Below, one piece after another: positions 27,964 through 38,886 of a stretch of 64,000 nt of DNA; the stretch's first letter is position 1; every line of letters begins with the position of its first letter. Made by a program: the position numbers and the translations under genes. The DNA is taken from NCBI RefSeq assembly GCF_900302505.1, contig NZ_OMOJ01000002.1, forward strand, positions 248,001 through 312,000. The letters are read 5' to 3'. This DNA comes from Pseudoprimorskyibacter insulae. GTDB taxonomy: Bacteria > Pseudomonadota > Alphaproteobacteria > Rhodobacterales > Rhodobacteraceae. The notes under the pieces are model-generated. The model searched no databases. It had not been told where the DNA came from and was given only the letters and a program-made list of their open reading frames with translations.

Positions 27964-29474
27964 CAAAGGCTCTCCAGAAAGCGAATAAGCGCGTCGCGGT
28001 CGGGTTTTGGCATATCGATCACGGCTTGGCGATGGGGGGCGGCCTCACCTCCGTGCCACAGAACAGCCTCCAGCAAGGACCGGGCACGCCCATCATGCAG
28101 GAAATTGCTGTGGCCGGAAACCTGCTGAGTCAGGCCGATGCCCCAGAGCGGCGGCGTGCGCCATTCCTGACCATCGGCGCGACCATCGGGGCGTTTGTCG
28201 GCAAGGCCGGGGCCCATGTCGTGCAGCAGCAGATCGGAATAGGGCCAAATCAGCTGAAAGCTTTGTTCCGGCTGGTCTTCCAGCCGGTGCGTGACGTGTT
28301 TGGGCGTGTGGCAGTCGATACAGCCGGTTTCATAGAACACCTGTTTGCCGCGCAGCACTTGGGTGTTGTTCAGATCGCGCCGTGCCGGAACGCCAAGGTT
28401 CTGGCTGTAGAAGGTCACGAGGGTCAGGCCGTCGTCGCCGATTTCGGCGTTGTCATGGACCTCGGTCGCGCCATCGGGGGCAGTGCGGCAGGCGGTTTGC
28501 GCCTCGGTGCAATCGCCGTAACCTGCGGGGTGCAGCGTGGTTGAAATGCCAATATCGCCCGCAAAGGCCCCGGCGGATTGTTCCCAGATGCTGGGCTTAC
28601 CCGCCTTCAGGCCAAACCGGCCAAGCATCGGTTGATCGTAAACCGCCGACATGACGATTTGCGCTTTGCCTGAAATCCCGTCGCCATCCGCATCATCGGG
28701 ATCGGCGTTGGCCAGAATGTCGGCTGCGGGAATCGCCTCTAGCAACCCAAGCCCGATCATTTGCGGCGCGATGCGGGGGCTGATCATCAGGTCATCGCGA
28801 AACGCGCCGTAGCCGGGGTTGGTCAGCGTAAAGGTGGGGGTGCGCAGATGGGCAACTTCCCCATCCGAGAGCGCGACCGCCTCCTCAGAGTAAGTGACGT
28901 TAACTGTCGCCTCAGCCGGGTGGCCCGCGATGCCAAAGTCCTGAATCTGCCCGCCATAGGTCGGGTCGGGCATGGTGGCAAAGTAGCCTTCGATCTCGGC
29001 GGCGGTGGGGGCGGGGACCGATACGCGAATCAACAGCGAAACGGCGCTGTCATCGGCGGTTTCGGGCGGGTGGCCGCGCCCGTCCTTGAGGTGGCAGCGT
29101 TGGCAGGACCGCGCGTTATAGAGCGGGCCAAGCCCGTCTGATGCCAGCGTCGAAGAGGGCGAAGACACCCAAAGCTTCTTGAACAGCCCGTTGCCCAGTT
29201 TGAAATCCAATTCCCGCTCAAAGCTCATGTTGCCAGAAGCTTGGCTAAAGGCATCGGCATTGGCGCGCGGGCGCACGGTGGCAGCGCCTGCTGAGTTGTC
29301 TTCGAACTTTTCAGGCTGGGTGAAGTCCGTTGTCGGGGCGATGACTGACGCGATTCGGGCAGCCTCGGCATCGGTGCGGGGCACGATGTTCAGATGCAGA
29401 TCGGCGAGCTGTTCTGCGCTGGCGGCCCCGGCAGTCAGGGTCAGGCACAAAATGGCGGTGCGGTGTAGGGTCAT
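27963..29474 (-). CDS. Diheme c-type oxidoreductase (DUF1111 family)
   Basis: A 503-residue exported protein with a signal peptide ending near ASA-E. Two haem c attachment motifs are visible, CQRCH (about residue 122) and CIDCH (about 378). The family is distantly related to cytochrome c peroxidases and is annotated as thiol or diheme oxidoreductase. It heads the minus-strand iron operon. A role in changing the iron redox state for the imelysin partners is plausible but unproven. Confidence 0.88.
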   Translation of the reverse strand: MTLHRTAILCLTLTAGAASAEQLADLHLNIVPRTDAEAARIASVIAPTTDFTQPEKFEDNSAGAATVRPRANADAFSQASGNMSFERELDFKLGNGLFKKLWVSSPSSTLASDGLGPLYNARSCQRCHLKDGRGHPPETADDSAVSLLIRVSVPAPTAAEIEGYFATMPDPTYGGQIQDFGIAGHPAEATVNVTYSEEAVALSDGEVAHLRTPTFTLTNPGYGAFRDDLMISPRIAPQMIGLGLLEAIPAADILANADPDDADGDGISGKAQIVMSAVYDQPMLGRFGLKAGKPSIWEQSAGAFAGDIGISTTLHPAGYGDCTEAQTACRTAPDGATEVHDNAEIGDDGLTLVTFYSQNLGVPARRDLNNTQVLRGKQVFYETGCIDCHTPKHVTHRLEDQPEQSFQLIWPYSDLLLHDMGPGLADKRPDGRADGQEWRTPPLWGIGLTQQVSGHSNFLHDGRARSLLEAVLWHGGEAAPHRQAVIDMPKPDRDALIRFLESL

Positions 29475-29704
29475 ATCACGTCCTTTTATCCGACAAAAGA
29501 AGTCAGAATACTTTCGCCTACACCGATACTGGGGATCCGCGCAAGACTACGGGATAAAAACTAAGTAAAAAACTCGGGATTGACAAAGCTGACAATTACA
29601 GTCAACAAATAGGCCATGCCCAGCCACCCAAGTGGGGAGCCCGGACCAAACGAGCGCAACCAACCGACCGGACAAACCGGCCATAGACAGTCAAAGAGGA
29701 TTCC
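29475..29704. promoter_or_regulatory. Divergent control region between the two iron-uptake transcripts
   Basis: About 230 bases, AT-rich compared with its surroundings (29553-29610), separate the divergent oxidoreductase and hemP genes. TTGACA at 29580-29585 could be a -35 element for hemP, but no good -10 follows at normal spacing. Iron control (Irr, RirA or Fur type) is expected from gene content. I cannot identify a specific box. Confidence 0.4.
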
Positions 29705-29881
29705 ATGACGCTCATGACCACTCCGACTCCGGCCCCTGATCAAAGCCCGCTGGCCGCCGCGATCGAGCAATATGACGCTCGCACGCTTATCACCAATGGC
29801 ACTCAGGCGCAGATCCGGCTGGACGACCAGATTTACACCCTGCGGATCACCCGCGCTGGCAAGTTGATCCTGACCAAATGA
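29705..29881 (+). CDS. hemP: Hemin uptake protein HemP
   Basis: A 58-residue protein ending in the family signature LRITRAGKLILTK, with ARTLITNGTQAQIRLDDQIY before it. HemP is a small cytoplasmic protein usually encoded next to heme or iron uptake genes. It promotes expression of the uptake genes in some bacteria. AGAGGA lies 4 bases before the ATG. Its stop overlaps the start of the next gene as ATGA. Confidence 0.9.
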   Translation: MTLMTTPTPAPDQSPLAAAIEQYDARTLITNGTQAQIRLDDQIYTLRITRAGKLILTK

Positions 29882-30360
29882 CCCAGATGACACGTATAGA
29901 CGCCGGGGGCGTCGCGGTCGGATCCTTGGATCATTTGGCCGGATGGGAAGCGACGTTGGTCACACAATTGCGGTGCTGGTGCGACGGCGATCAGGGGCGG
30001 ACCACCGTCTTTGACACCTTCGCCCGCTGTTTTGATCCGAATGAGGCCGAACGCGCCTTTGCCGCGTTTGAGGCGCTGGTGACGACGCTGATGCTTCATG
30101 CGCATCGGCCCTTGGTGCGTCACTCGGTTCAGTGTTCGTGCCTCGGCGCCGATGAAAGCGTTTTCATCCACTTCATTAGGCTGGCCGAGGCCGGGCAGTT
30201 CAACGACGCCACCTTGGTCGCGACGTTGATGATTGGTGCGACCTATGCCGAACACTTGACCCTGATCGCGGGCGAGGTGGGCCACACCGCGCGCCAGATG
30301 TCGCAGTACATTTCTACCCCAATCAGCCGCGCCTGCCCCTCCGCTGCGCTGCTGCACTAA
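29878..30360 (+). CDS. Cysteine-containing protein of unknown function, coupled to hemP
   Basis: A 160-residue protein with no signal peptide and no recognised domain. Cysteines fall at 33, 35, 51, 86, 88 and 153, including two CxC pairs (RCWCDG and QCSCLG), plus His 74, 76 and 82. The pattern could bind a metal or iron-sulfur cluster. It overlaps hemP by four bases and precedes the imelysin gene by 21 bases, so it belongs to the iron transcript. An iron-sensing or heme-handling role is inference. Confidence 0.75.
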   Translation: MTQMTRIDAGGVAVGSLDHLAGWEATLVTQLRCWCDGDQGRTTVFDTFARCFDPNEAERAFAAFEALVTTLMLHAHRPLVRHSVQCSCLGADESVFIHFIRLAEAGQFNDATLVATLMIGATYAEHLTLIAGEVGHTARQMSQYISTPISRACPSAALLH

Positions 30361-30381
30361 CCAACCAAAAAGGACGAGACA

Positions 30382-31638
30382 ATGAAGACCCTGACCCTTG
30401 CCGTTAGCATGACGGCTTTGGCCGCAGCCCCGGCATTGGCCGACAAAGCCGCCGTGCTGGACACCTATGCCGATATCGCGCAGGCCGCCTATGAGGACAG
30501 CCTGACCACCGCGACGGCATTGCAGACCGCTGTGGATGCCCTGATCGCCGCGCCCTCTGCCGAAGCGCTGCAAGCGGCCAAGACCGCATGGCTTCAGGCG
30601 CGTGTGCCCTATCAGCAGACCGAAGTGTTCCGTTTCGGCAATGCAATCGTCGATGATTGGGAAGGCAAGGTAAATGCCTGGCCGCTGGATGAAGGTCTGA
30701 TCGACTATGTGGATGCGGCCTATGGCGGCGCGACGGACGAAAACCAATACGCCGTTCTGAACGTGGTCGCGACGCCCGAATTCACCCTGTCGGGTGAAAC
30801 CGTTGATGCAAACGACATCACGCCGGAACTGCTGGCCAGCACATTGCACGAAGCCGACGCGGTCGAAAGCAACGTTGCCACCGGCTACCACGCGATTGAG
30901 TTCATGCTTTGGGGGCAGGATCTGAACGGTCACGCAGCCGGCGCGGGCAGCCGTCCTTGGACAGACTACGCCGGGGGCGACGCCTGCACGAACGGCAACT
31001 GTGATCGTCGCGGCGCTTACCTGAAAGCGGCGACCGATCTGCTGGTGTCCGATCTGGAATGGATGGCCGCTCAGTGGGTGGATGGCGGCGACGCCCGCAC
31101 CGCGCTGACGGAAAACGAAACCGCCGGGATCGCGACCATTCTGACCGGCATGGGTTCGCTGTCCTATGGCGAACAAGCGGGCGAGCGCATGAAGCTGGGC
31201 GTGATGCTGAACGACCCCGAGGAAGAGCATGACTGCTTCTCGGACAACACGCACAACAGCCACTACTACGATGCGCTTGGCATTCGGAACGTCTATGTGG
31301 GTGAGTATATCCGCGTTGACGGGTCGATTGTGTCCGGCACTTCGCTTTCGTCGCTGGTTGCCGCTGCGGATGCAGGCGTCGATGCCGAGCTGACCAACAA
31401 GCTGAACGCAACGATGATCGAGATGTCGCAGATGAAATCGGCGGCCGAGGCGGGCTTCAGCTATGACATGATGCTGGAGCGTGGCAACAAGGAAGGCGAA
31501 GCGCTGATTATGGCGGCGGTTGACGCCCTGATCGATCAGACCCGGTCGATTGAGCGTGCGGTTGCCGTGCTGGGGGCCGATCAGATCGAATTCGAAGGAT
31601 CGGACAGCCTCGATAATCCGGGCGCAGTGTTCGAATAA
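30382..31638 (+). CDS. Iron-regulated imelysin (IrpA/ICMP-like)
   Basis: A 418-residue protein with a signal peptide (TLAVSMTALAAAPALA) and two imelysin helical repeats. The GxHxxE motif lies in GYHAIEFMLWG. It is the long form of imelysin, about 100 residues longer than the second imelysin gene at 26995-27963. Related proteins are iron-regulated and surface-exposed or periplasmic. It is the last gene of the hemP transcript and is followed by a hairpin terminator. Confidence 0.9.
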   Translation: MKTLTLAVSMTALAAAPALADKAAVLDTYADIAQAAYEDSLTTATALQTAVDALIAAPSAEALQAAKTAWLQARVPYQQTEVFRFGNAIVDDWEGKVNAWPLDEGLIDYVDAAYGGATDENQYAVLNVVATPEFTLSGETVDANDITPELLASTLHEADAVESNVATGYHAIEFMLWGQDLNGHAAGAGSRPWTDYAGGDACTNGNCDRRGAYLKAATDLLVSDLEWMAAQWVDGGDARTALTENETAGIATILTGMGSLSYGEQAGERMKLGVMLNDPEEEHDCFSDNTHNSHYYDALGIRNVYVGEYIRVDGSIVSGTSLSSLVAAADAGVDAELTNKLNATMIEMSQMKSAAEAGFSYDMMLERGNKEGEALIMAAVDALIDQTRSIERAVAVLGADQIEFEGSDSLDNPGAVFE

Positions 31639-34226
<2,588 letters not shown>

Positions 34227-34405
34227 CGGTAACCATCTCAATCGAAGATGCGACGCCATCGCCGCACACCATGCTCTCAGGTTGAACGGCCGAACCTTAA
34301 TGAAATGTTTCGGGCCTCGGCGGAGGCCTGCCGAAACCCATGCGAAATGCCGAATTTATGACTCACCTGACCAGTAGTCGCACAACAACTGGGCGATTGG
34401 CGAAT

Positions 34406-34945
34406 TCATGTGCAGGGATCAAGCAGCAAACGGTCGTTGCCGCCGGTCAATAGGACATTGCGCACAGCCGTGGGTGGAACGATCTGGCGCGTACTGCCGT
34501 CTGAGGCGGAAATCAACGAAACGGACATGGTGTCATCTAGGTTCGGCCCGGCCCCAACCCGGCACCCTTTCACATCAACCGAGAATTGCGCGATGCCGGT
34601 CCCGCCAAGTGCATCGCTCCAATCCGCGATCAGGGCTTGCTGCGCTTTCAGGCGTGGCAGATCATCCGGCGCGATGCGAAATTGCACTGTTCCCGCGCCC
34701 GCATCCAGCCGTTGCAGAACATAGATTTCGCGGCTGGCGGCATGGGTGTCATTGCGCTGTGCCGCCACCGACAGAACCGCGCCGCCGGGTTGAACATCCA
34801 AGCCTTCGGGCAGGGTGGCGCGAACGGTGTAATCGCCCGGATCGGCCTTCAGCGGCGATATATTGGCGATCCGTTCCACGGTGTCGGAACTGATGTAGCT
34901 GCACCCCGCCAACAATGCTGCAATTGCGAAAAACCGAAATGTCAT
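34406..34945 (-). CDS. Hypothetical outer-membrane or periplasmic lipoprotein
   Basis: A 179-residue protein with a lipoprotein signal: FRFFAIAALLAGC places the lipidated cysteine near residue 15. The remainder is beta-rich with no recognised domain. GGGAGG lies before the ATG at 34945. It stands alone between a hypothetical gene and the aldehyde dehydrogenase operon. Confidence 0.8.
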   Translation of the reverse strand: MTFRFFAIAALLAGCSYISSDTVERIANISPLKADPGDYTVRATLPEGLDVQPGGAVLSVAAQRNDTHAASREIYVLQRLDAGAGTVQFRIAPDDLPRLKAQQALIADWSDALGGTGIAQFSVDVKGCRVGAGPNLDDTMSVSLISASDGSTRQIVPPTAVRNVLLTGGNDRLLLDPCT

Positions 34946-34969
34946 GAATGCCTCCCTGCTCAAATGCCT

Positions 34970-35052
34970 GCCCGAGTCCGATAATGGTCTCGGGCCAAGT
35001 GTTGCAGAGATTCCCGGCCAAGGCTACGGATTTGCGCGGCAAGGCCGGGAAT
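34970..35052 (-). terminator. Two hairpins after the aldehyde dehydrogenase gene
   Basis: A 10-bp stem (ATTCCCGGCC at 35010-35019 with GGCCGGGAAT at 35043-35052) and a 7-bp stem (GCCCGAG at 34970-34976 with CTCGGGC at 34989-34995) lie just beyond the stop. Neither has a good T-run. Confidence 0.4.
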
Positions 35053-35058
35053 GCGCCG

Positions 35059-37398
35059 TTATGCGCCGTAGGGCACCCAGACGGTCTTGACCTCGGTCGC
35101 GGCCTCTAGGAAGGGGCGGCCTTCGCCCTCGGCGGCAAACCAATCCCGCGCTTGGCCGTTGTTGACCCAAGTGCGTTTCAGGTTGCCCGCCGCCGCCTTT
35201 TCGATGCTGGCTGAGATGTCAGCGCCCGAGAAGCTCCAGACAGCCTCGATATCCATGTGGCTTGCCATTGGCACGGCCAGATCCTTATGGCTGCCGGTCA
35301 GGATGTTCACCACGCCGCCGGGCACGTCAGAGGTGTCCAGGACCTGATAGAAATCCGTCGCCACCAGCGGGAACGGCTCTGACGCCACAAGCACCACGCG
35401 GTTGCCCATCGCAATGGCCGGCGCCATGAGCGAGACAAGCCCCAGAAGCGGCGCATCATCCGGGCAGAAAGCCCCGATCACGCCGCAGGGTTCACGCATG
35501 GCCAAGGCCACGGTGCGCGAGGGCACGGCGCGGACCTGACCGTCGAACTTATCGGCCCAAGCGGCATAGCTGAACAGGCGGGTAACAGCGGCGTCGACCT
35601 CTTTCGCGCCGGTCTTGCCGCCGGTCATCTGGTTGATGCGTGCGGCGAACTCGCCTTCGCGGGCGGCAAGGTTTTCGGCGATGTAATACAGGATCTGCGC
35701 CCGCAGATGTGCGGTGCTGCCCGCCCAACTTTTGGCTGCTTGCGCCGCCTCAACGGCATTGCGCACATCCTTCCGGCTGCCGATGGGGGCCTGGCCCAGC
35801 AAGGTGCCGGTTTTGCCGTAGATATCCCGCGCATAGCCGCCGTCCGGGCGGGCCTGCTTTCCACCGATATACAGCTTGGCGGTGCGGTCCACGGGTTGCG
35901 GCTCGGTCTGGTCGCCCTTGAACGGGGCAATGGGTTTCAGCGCTTTGGGCTTGGCTGCGGATTTGGTGTAGGCGGTCAGCCCCTCCCATCCGCCTTCACG
36001 GCCAAACCCGCTTTCGCGCACACCGCCAAAGCCCGCTGCGGCGTCGAACATGTTGGTGCCGTTCACCCAGACAACGCCCGCGACCAGTTTGGGCGCGACG
36101 TCCAAAGCGACATTGATGTTTTCCGACCAAACAGAGGCCGCAAGCCCGTAGCGCGTGTTGTTCGCCACGTCGATCGCCTCGGACGGGGTGCGGAAGGTGG
36201 TGGCACACAGAACGGGGCCAAAGATTTCTTCCTGCATCAGCGTGTCGGCGGGGTGCAGGCCGGTGATCAGCGTCGGCGGGTAATAGCACCCGGCCTCGGG
36301 CAGCGGGCAGGGCGCTTGGAACACCTCGCCGTTTGATCCTGCGACCATGCCGCGAATACGTTCAAGCTGTACGGGGTCCACCACCGCGCCCACGTCAATC
36401 GACTTGTCCAGCGGATCGCCAATGCGCAGCGTTTCCATCCGGCGCTTCAGCTTGGTCAGGAACGCATCGGCGACGCCCTCTTGCACCAGCAAGCGCGACC
36501 CGGCGCAGCAAACCTGCCCCTGATTGAACCAGATCGCATCAACCAGACCTTCGACCGCGCTATCAAGATCGGCGTCGTCAAACACGATGTAGGGGCTTTT
36601 CCCGCCCAGCTCCAACGTCAGGGCCTTGCCGCTGCCAGCGGTCGCTTCGCGGATCTTGCGGCCCACCTCGGTTGAGCCGGTAAAGGCGATCTTGTCCACG
36701 TCCGAGGCGACGATCATTTCACCCACGGCGCCATCGCCGGTAACGATGTTGACCACGCCGTTCGGCAACCCGGCCTGACGGCACAGATCGGCAAACAGCA
36801 TCGCGGTGAGCGAGGTAAACTCAGCCGGTTTCAGAACCACCGTGTTGCCCATGGCAAGGGCCGGGGCGACCTTCCACGCCAGCATCAGCAGCGGGAAGTT
36901 CCACGGGATGATCTGCCCGCACACCCCCAGCGCCGCACGGCCCGGAAGCTCGGCCTCCATCAGTTGCGCCATGCCCGCGTGATAGTAGAAATGCCGCTGC
37001 GCCAGCGGGATATCAATATCGCGGCTTTCGCGGATCGGCTTGCCGTTGTCCAGCGTTTCCAGCACGGCGAACAGGCGGGCGTGTTTCTGCATCAATCGTG
37101 CAAGGGCGTAGAGATATCGCGCCCGGCCCGGCCCGCCCAGCTTCTCCCACTTGGGTTGGGCCTTGCGGGCGGCGGCAACGGCGGCCTCCACATCGGCCTT
37201 GGTTGCTTGGCTCAGATGGGCCAGCACTTCGCCCGTGGCGGGGTTGCGGCTTTCGAACACCTCGCCGGGCGGGGTGAAGGCCCCGTCGATGAACTGACCA
37301 AAGCGGTCGCCCTGATCCACCAGCCACGCCAGCGCATCGGCGGCGCTTTCGGGGGCTTTGCCATAATCCATGGTTTCGTAAATCTCGGAGACGGTCAT
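35059..37398 (-). CDS. Aldehyde dehydrogenase with a degenerate second ALDH domain
   Basis: A 779-residue protein. The N-terminal two-thirds is a complete aldehyde dehydrogenase, with Glu in TLELGGKSP (about 263) and catalytic Cys 297 in NQGQVCCAG. From about residue 510 a second ALDH-like domain begins, covering the cofactor-binding part. It ends with VNNGQARDW where a catalytic cysteine would sit, so it is probably inactive. Beside deoC, the likely job is oxidising acetaldehyde released by deoxyribose-phosphate aldolase (inference). The ATG at 37398 overlaps the upstream gene's stop. Confidence 0.88.
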   Translation of the reverse strand: MTVSEIYETMDYGKAPESAADALAWLVDQGDRFGQFIDGAFTPPGEVFESRNPATGEVLAHLSQATKADVEAAVAAARKAQPKWEKLGGPGRARYLYALARLMQKHARLFAVLETLDNGKPIRESRDIDIPLAQRHFYYHAGMAQLMEAELPGRAALGVCGQIIPWNFPLLMLAWKVAPALAMGNTVVLKPAEFTSLTAMLFADLCRQAGLPNGVVNIVTGDGAVGEMIVASDVDKIAFTGSTEVGRKIREATAGSGKALTLELGGKSPYIVFDDADLDSAVEGLVDAIWFNQGQVCCAGSRLLVQEGVADAFLTKLKRRMETLRIGDPLDKSIDVGAVVDPVQLERIRGMVAGSNGEVFQAPCPLPEAGCYYPPTLITGLHPADTLMQEEIFGPVLCATTFRTPSEAIDVANNTRYGLAASVWSENINVALDVAPKLVAGVVWVNGTNMFDAAAGFGGVRESGFGREGGWEGLTAYTKSAAKPKALKPIAPFKGDQTEPQPVDRTAKLYIGGKQARPDGGYARDIYGKTGTLLGQAPIGSRKDVRNAVEAAQAAKSWAGSTAHLRAQILYYIAENLAAREGEFAARINQMTGGKTGAKEVDAAVTRLFSYAAWADKFDGQVRAVPSRTVALAMREPCGVIGAFCPDDAPLLGLVSLMAPAIAMGNRVVLVASEPFPLVATDFYQVLDTSDVPGGVVNILTGSHKDLAVPMASHMDIEAVWSFSGADISASIEKAAAGNLKRTWVNNGQARDWFAAEGEGRPFLEAATEVKTVWVPYGA

Positions 37399-37694
37399 AG
37401 GAACTGCTTTCTCAGGACGAGGAAGATCGAATACAAAAGCCACAGGCCTGCGATCCATCGGATGCTGCGACGGATCAATTCTGTGCGGCGATAGAGGCGG
37501 GCGAAATCCGCCAAACCATCGGGCAGGCGGTCGCTTGGTGGCGGGGTGAAGTCAGGCTCAGGGCCCAAAAGGCGGCGCATCGCTGTCGGCAAGTCGCGCA
37601 CGGCCCGTTTCAGCTTGTTCTGTCGCCATGTCTTGGCCCCAAGCCAAAGGGCAATATAGACGCCGAACAGCAGGATATAGGGGTTGTTCTGCAT
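37395..37694 (-). CDS. Small membrane protein between deoC and aldehyde dehydrogenase
   Basis: A 99-residue protein with hydrophobic helices at each end (about 5-20 and 78-94) and a basic, proline-containing middle. No domain is recognised. It lies 3 bases after deoC and overlaps the aldehyde dehydrogenase start as ATGA, so it is firmly part of this operon. Its role is unknown. Confidence 0.75.
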   Translation of the reverse strand: MQNNPYILLFGVYIALWLGAKTWRQNKLKRAVRDLPTAMRRLLGPEPDFTPPPSDRLPDGLADFARLYRRTELIRRSIRWIAGLWLLYSIFLVLRKQFL

Positions 37695-37697
37695 CCC

Positions 37698-38693
37698 TTA
37701 TCCCATCGCATGCCGCCAGTTGGCGGAATAGGCCCCGGTCACTTGATGCTCTAACTGGCGTTCGATATCGCCCAGCAGCGACGACGCGCCAAAGCGGAAC
37801 ATGTCATTGCGCAGCCAACGGTCGCCCAGTTCCTCTTTCATCAGCGACAGGTACACCAGCGCGTCCTTGGCTTTGGAAATGCCGCCTGCAGGCTTGTACC
37901 CAACGCGGTATCCGGTGCGGTCATAGTAATCGCGAATGGCACGGATCATCACAAGGCTGACGGGCAGGGTCGCGTTGACGCTTTCCTTGCCGGTCGAGGT
38001 TTTGATGAAATCGGCCCCGGCCATCATGCAAATCAGCGACGCGCGGGCGACGTTTTGCAGCGTGCCGAGTTCGCCCGTGGCAAGGATCGCCTTCACATGG
38101 GCATCGCCGCAGGCCGCGCGGAAGGCGCGCATTTCGTCATAAAGCCCTTGCCAATTGCCGGTCAGCACATGGCGGCGGGAAATCACGATGTCGATCTCGG
38201 CCGCGCCAGCCTTTACGCTTTCCTCGATCTCGGCCACGCGCAGGTGGAACGGCGACAGGCCTGCCGGGAAACCGGTAGACACAGCCGCCACCGGAATGCC
38301 CGAGCCTTGAAGCGCGGCAACTGCGGGTTCGACCATGTCGTGGTAGACGCAGACCGCACCTACGGTCAGCCCTTCCATTCCCAGCGCGGCCAACAGATCG
38401 GCGCGCACCGGCTGGCGTGCTTTGGCACACAGACGTGCCACGCGGCCCGCCGTGTCATCGCCCGCAAGCGTGGTCAGGTCGATGCAGGATATCGCCCGGC
38501 ACAGCCACGCGGCTTGGTTGTCTTTCTTCACAGACCGGCGGGCCGGCAAGCTGGCAGCGCGGCGTTCAATTGCAGAACGGTTGGCCCGTGCCTGCATCAC
38601 CCAGTCAAGATCCAGCGCCATCCCGGGATTGCGCGGCTCAATCGTCTGGGGCAGGTGATGGGTGCCGAGCGCGGTGGCCTCGGTCGTTGTCAT
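37698..38693 (-). CDS. deoC: Deoxyribose-phosphate aldolase
   Basis: A 331-residue class I aldolase, the long form. Catalytic lysines are visible in VKAILATGEL and in FIKTSTGKESVNATL, the latter forming the Schiff base. VGYKPAGGISKAKDAL carries the activating lysine. It cleaves 2-deoxyribose-5-phosphate to acetaldehyde and glyceraldehyde-3-phosphate. GGGAGGA lies about 7 bases before the ATG at 38693. The two genes that follow complete an operon for using deoxyribonucleosides. Confidence 0.92.
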   Translation of the reverse strand: MTTTEATALGTHHLPQTIEPRNPGMALDLDWVMQARANRSAIERRAASLPARRSVKKDNQAAWLCRAISCIDLTTLAGDDTAGRVARLCAKARQPVRADLLAALGMEGLTVGAVCVYHDMVEPAVAALQGSGIPVAAVSTGFPAGLSPFHLRVAEIEESVKAGAAEIDIVISRRHVLTGNWQGLYDEMRAFRAACGDAHVKAILATGELGTLQNVARASLICMMAGADFIKTSTGKESVNATLPVSLVMIRAIRDYYDRTGYRVGYKPAGGISKAKDALVYLSLMKEELGDRWLRNDMFRFGASSLLGDIERQLEHQVTGAYSANWRHAMG

Positions 38694-38814
38694 CGGGGAT
38701 CCTCCCTTGAGGTGTTTGCCCTGATTGTGGCCTTGCTTCTGCTGCGCTGCAAGAGGAAGCAGGACAGCGTCGGGCCTAACCCCGCGTCGTCGCGCCTGCG
38801 GCCAAGGTGGTCTG

Positions 38815-38846
38815 TGCGTATTTAAGAAAGAGAAGAAACAGGGGAC
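38815..38846 (+). repeat. GTATTT leader element, copy A (upstream of dnaE2)
   Basis: TGCGTATTTAAGAAAGAG, continuing purine-rich to CAGGGGAC. It lies 41 bases before the dnaE2 ATG in the same orientation. Copies B and C on the minus strand match nearly base for base. Confidence 0.7.
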
Positions 38847-38855
38847 TCGGAAAAG

Positions 38856-38870
38856 GAACAAAACGTGAAT
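38856..38870. promoter_or_regulatory. Probable LexA (SOS) box of dnaE2
   Basis: GAAC at 38856-38859, 7 bases, then GAAT at 38867-38870. This is one mismatch from the alphaproteobacterial box (GTTC-N7-GTTC on the other strand). It lies 17 bases before the dnaE2 ATG. Confidence 0.6.
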
Positions 38871-38886
38871 ATACTACCGAGTCACC

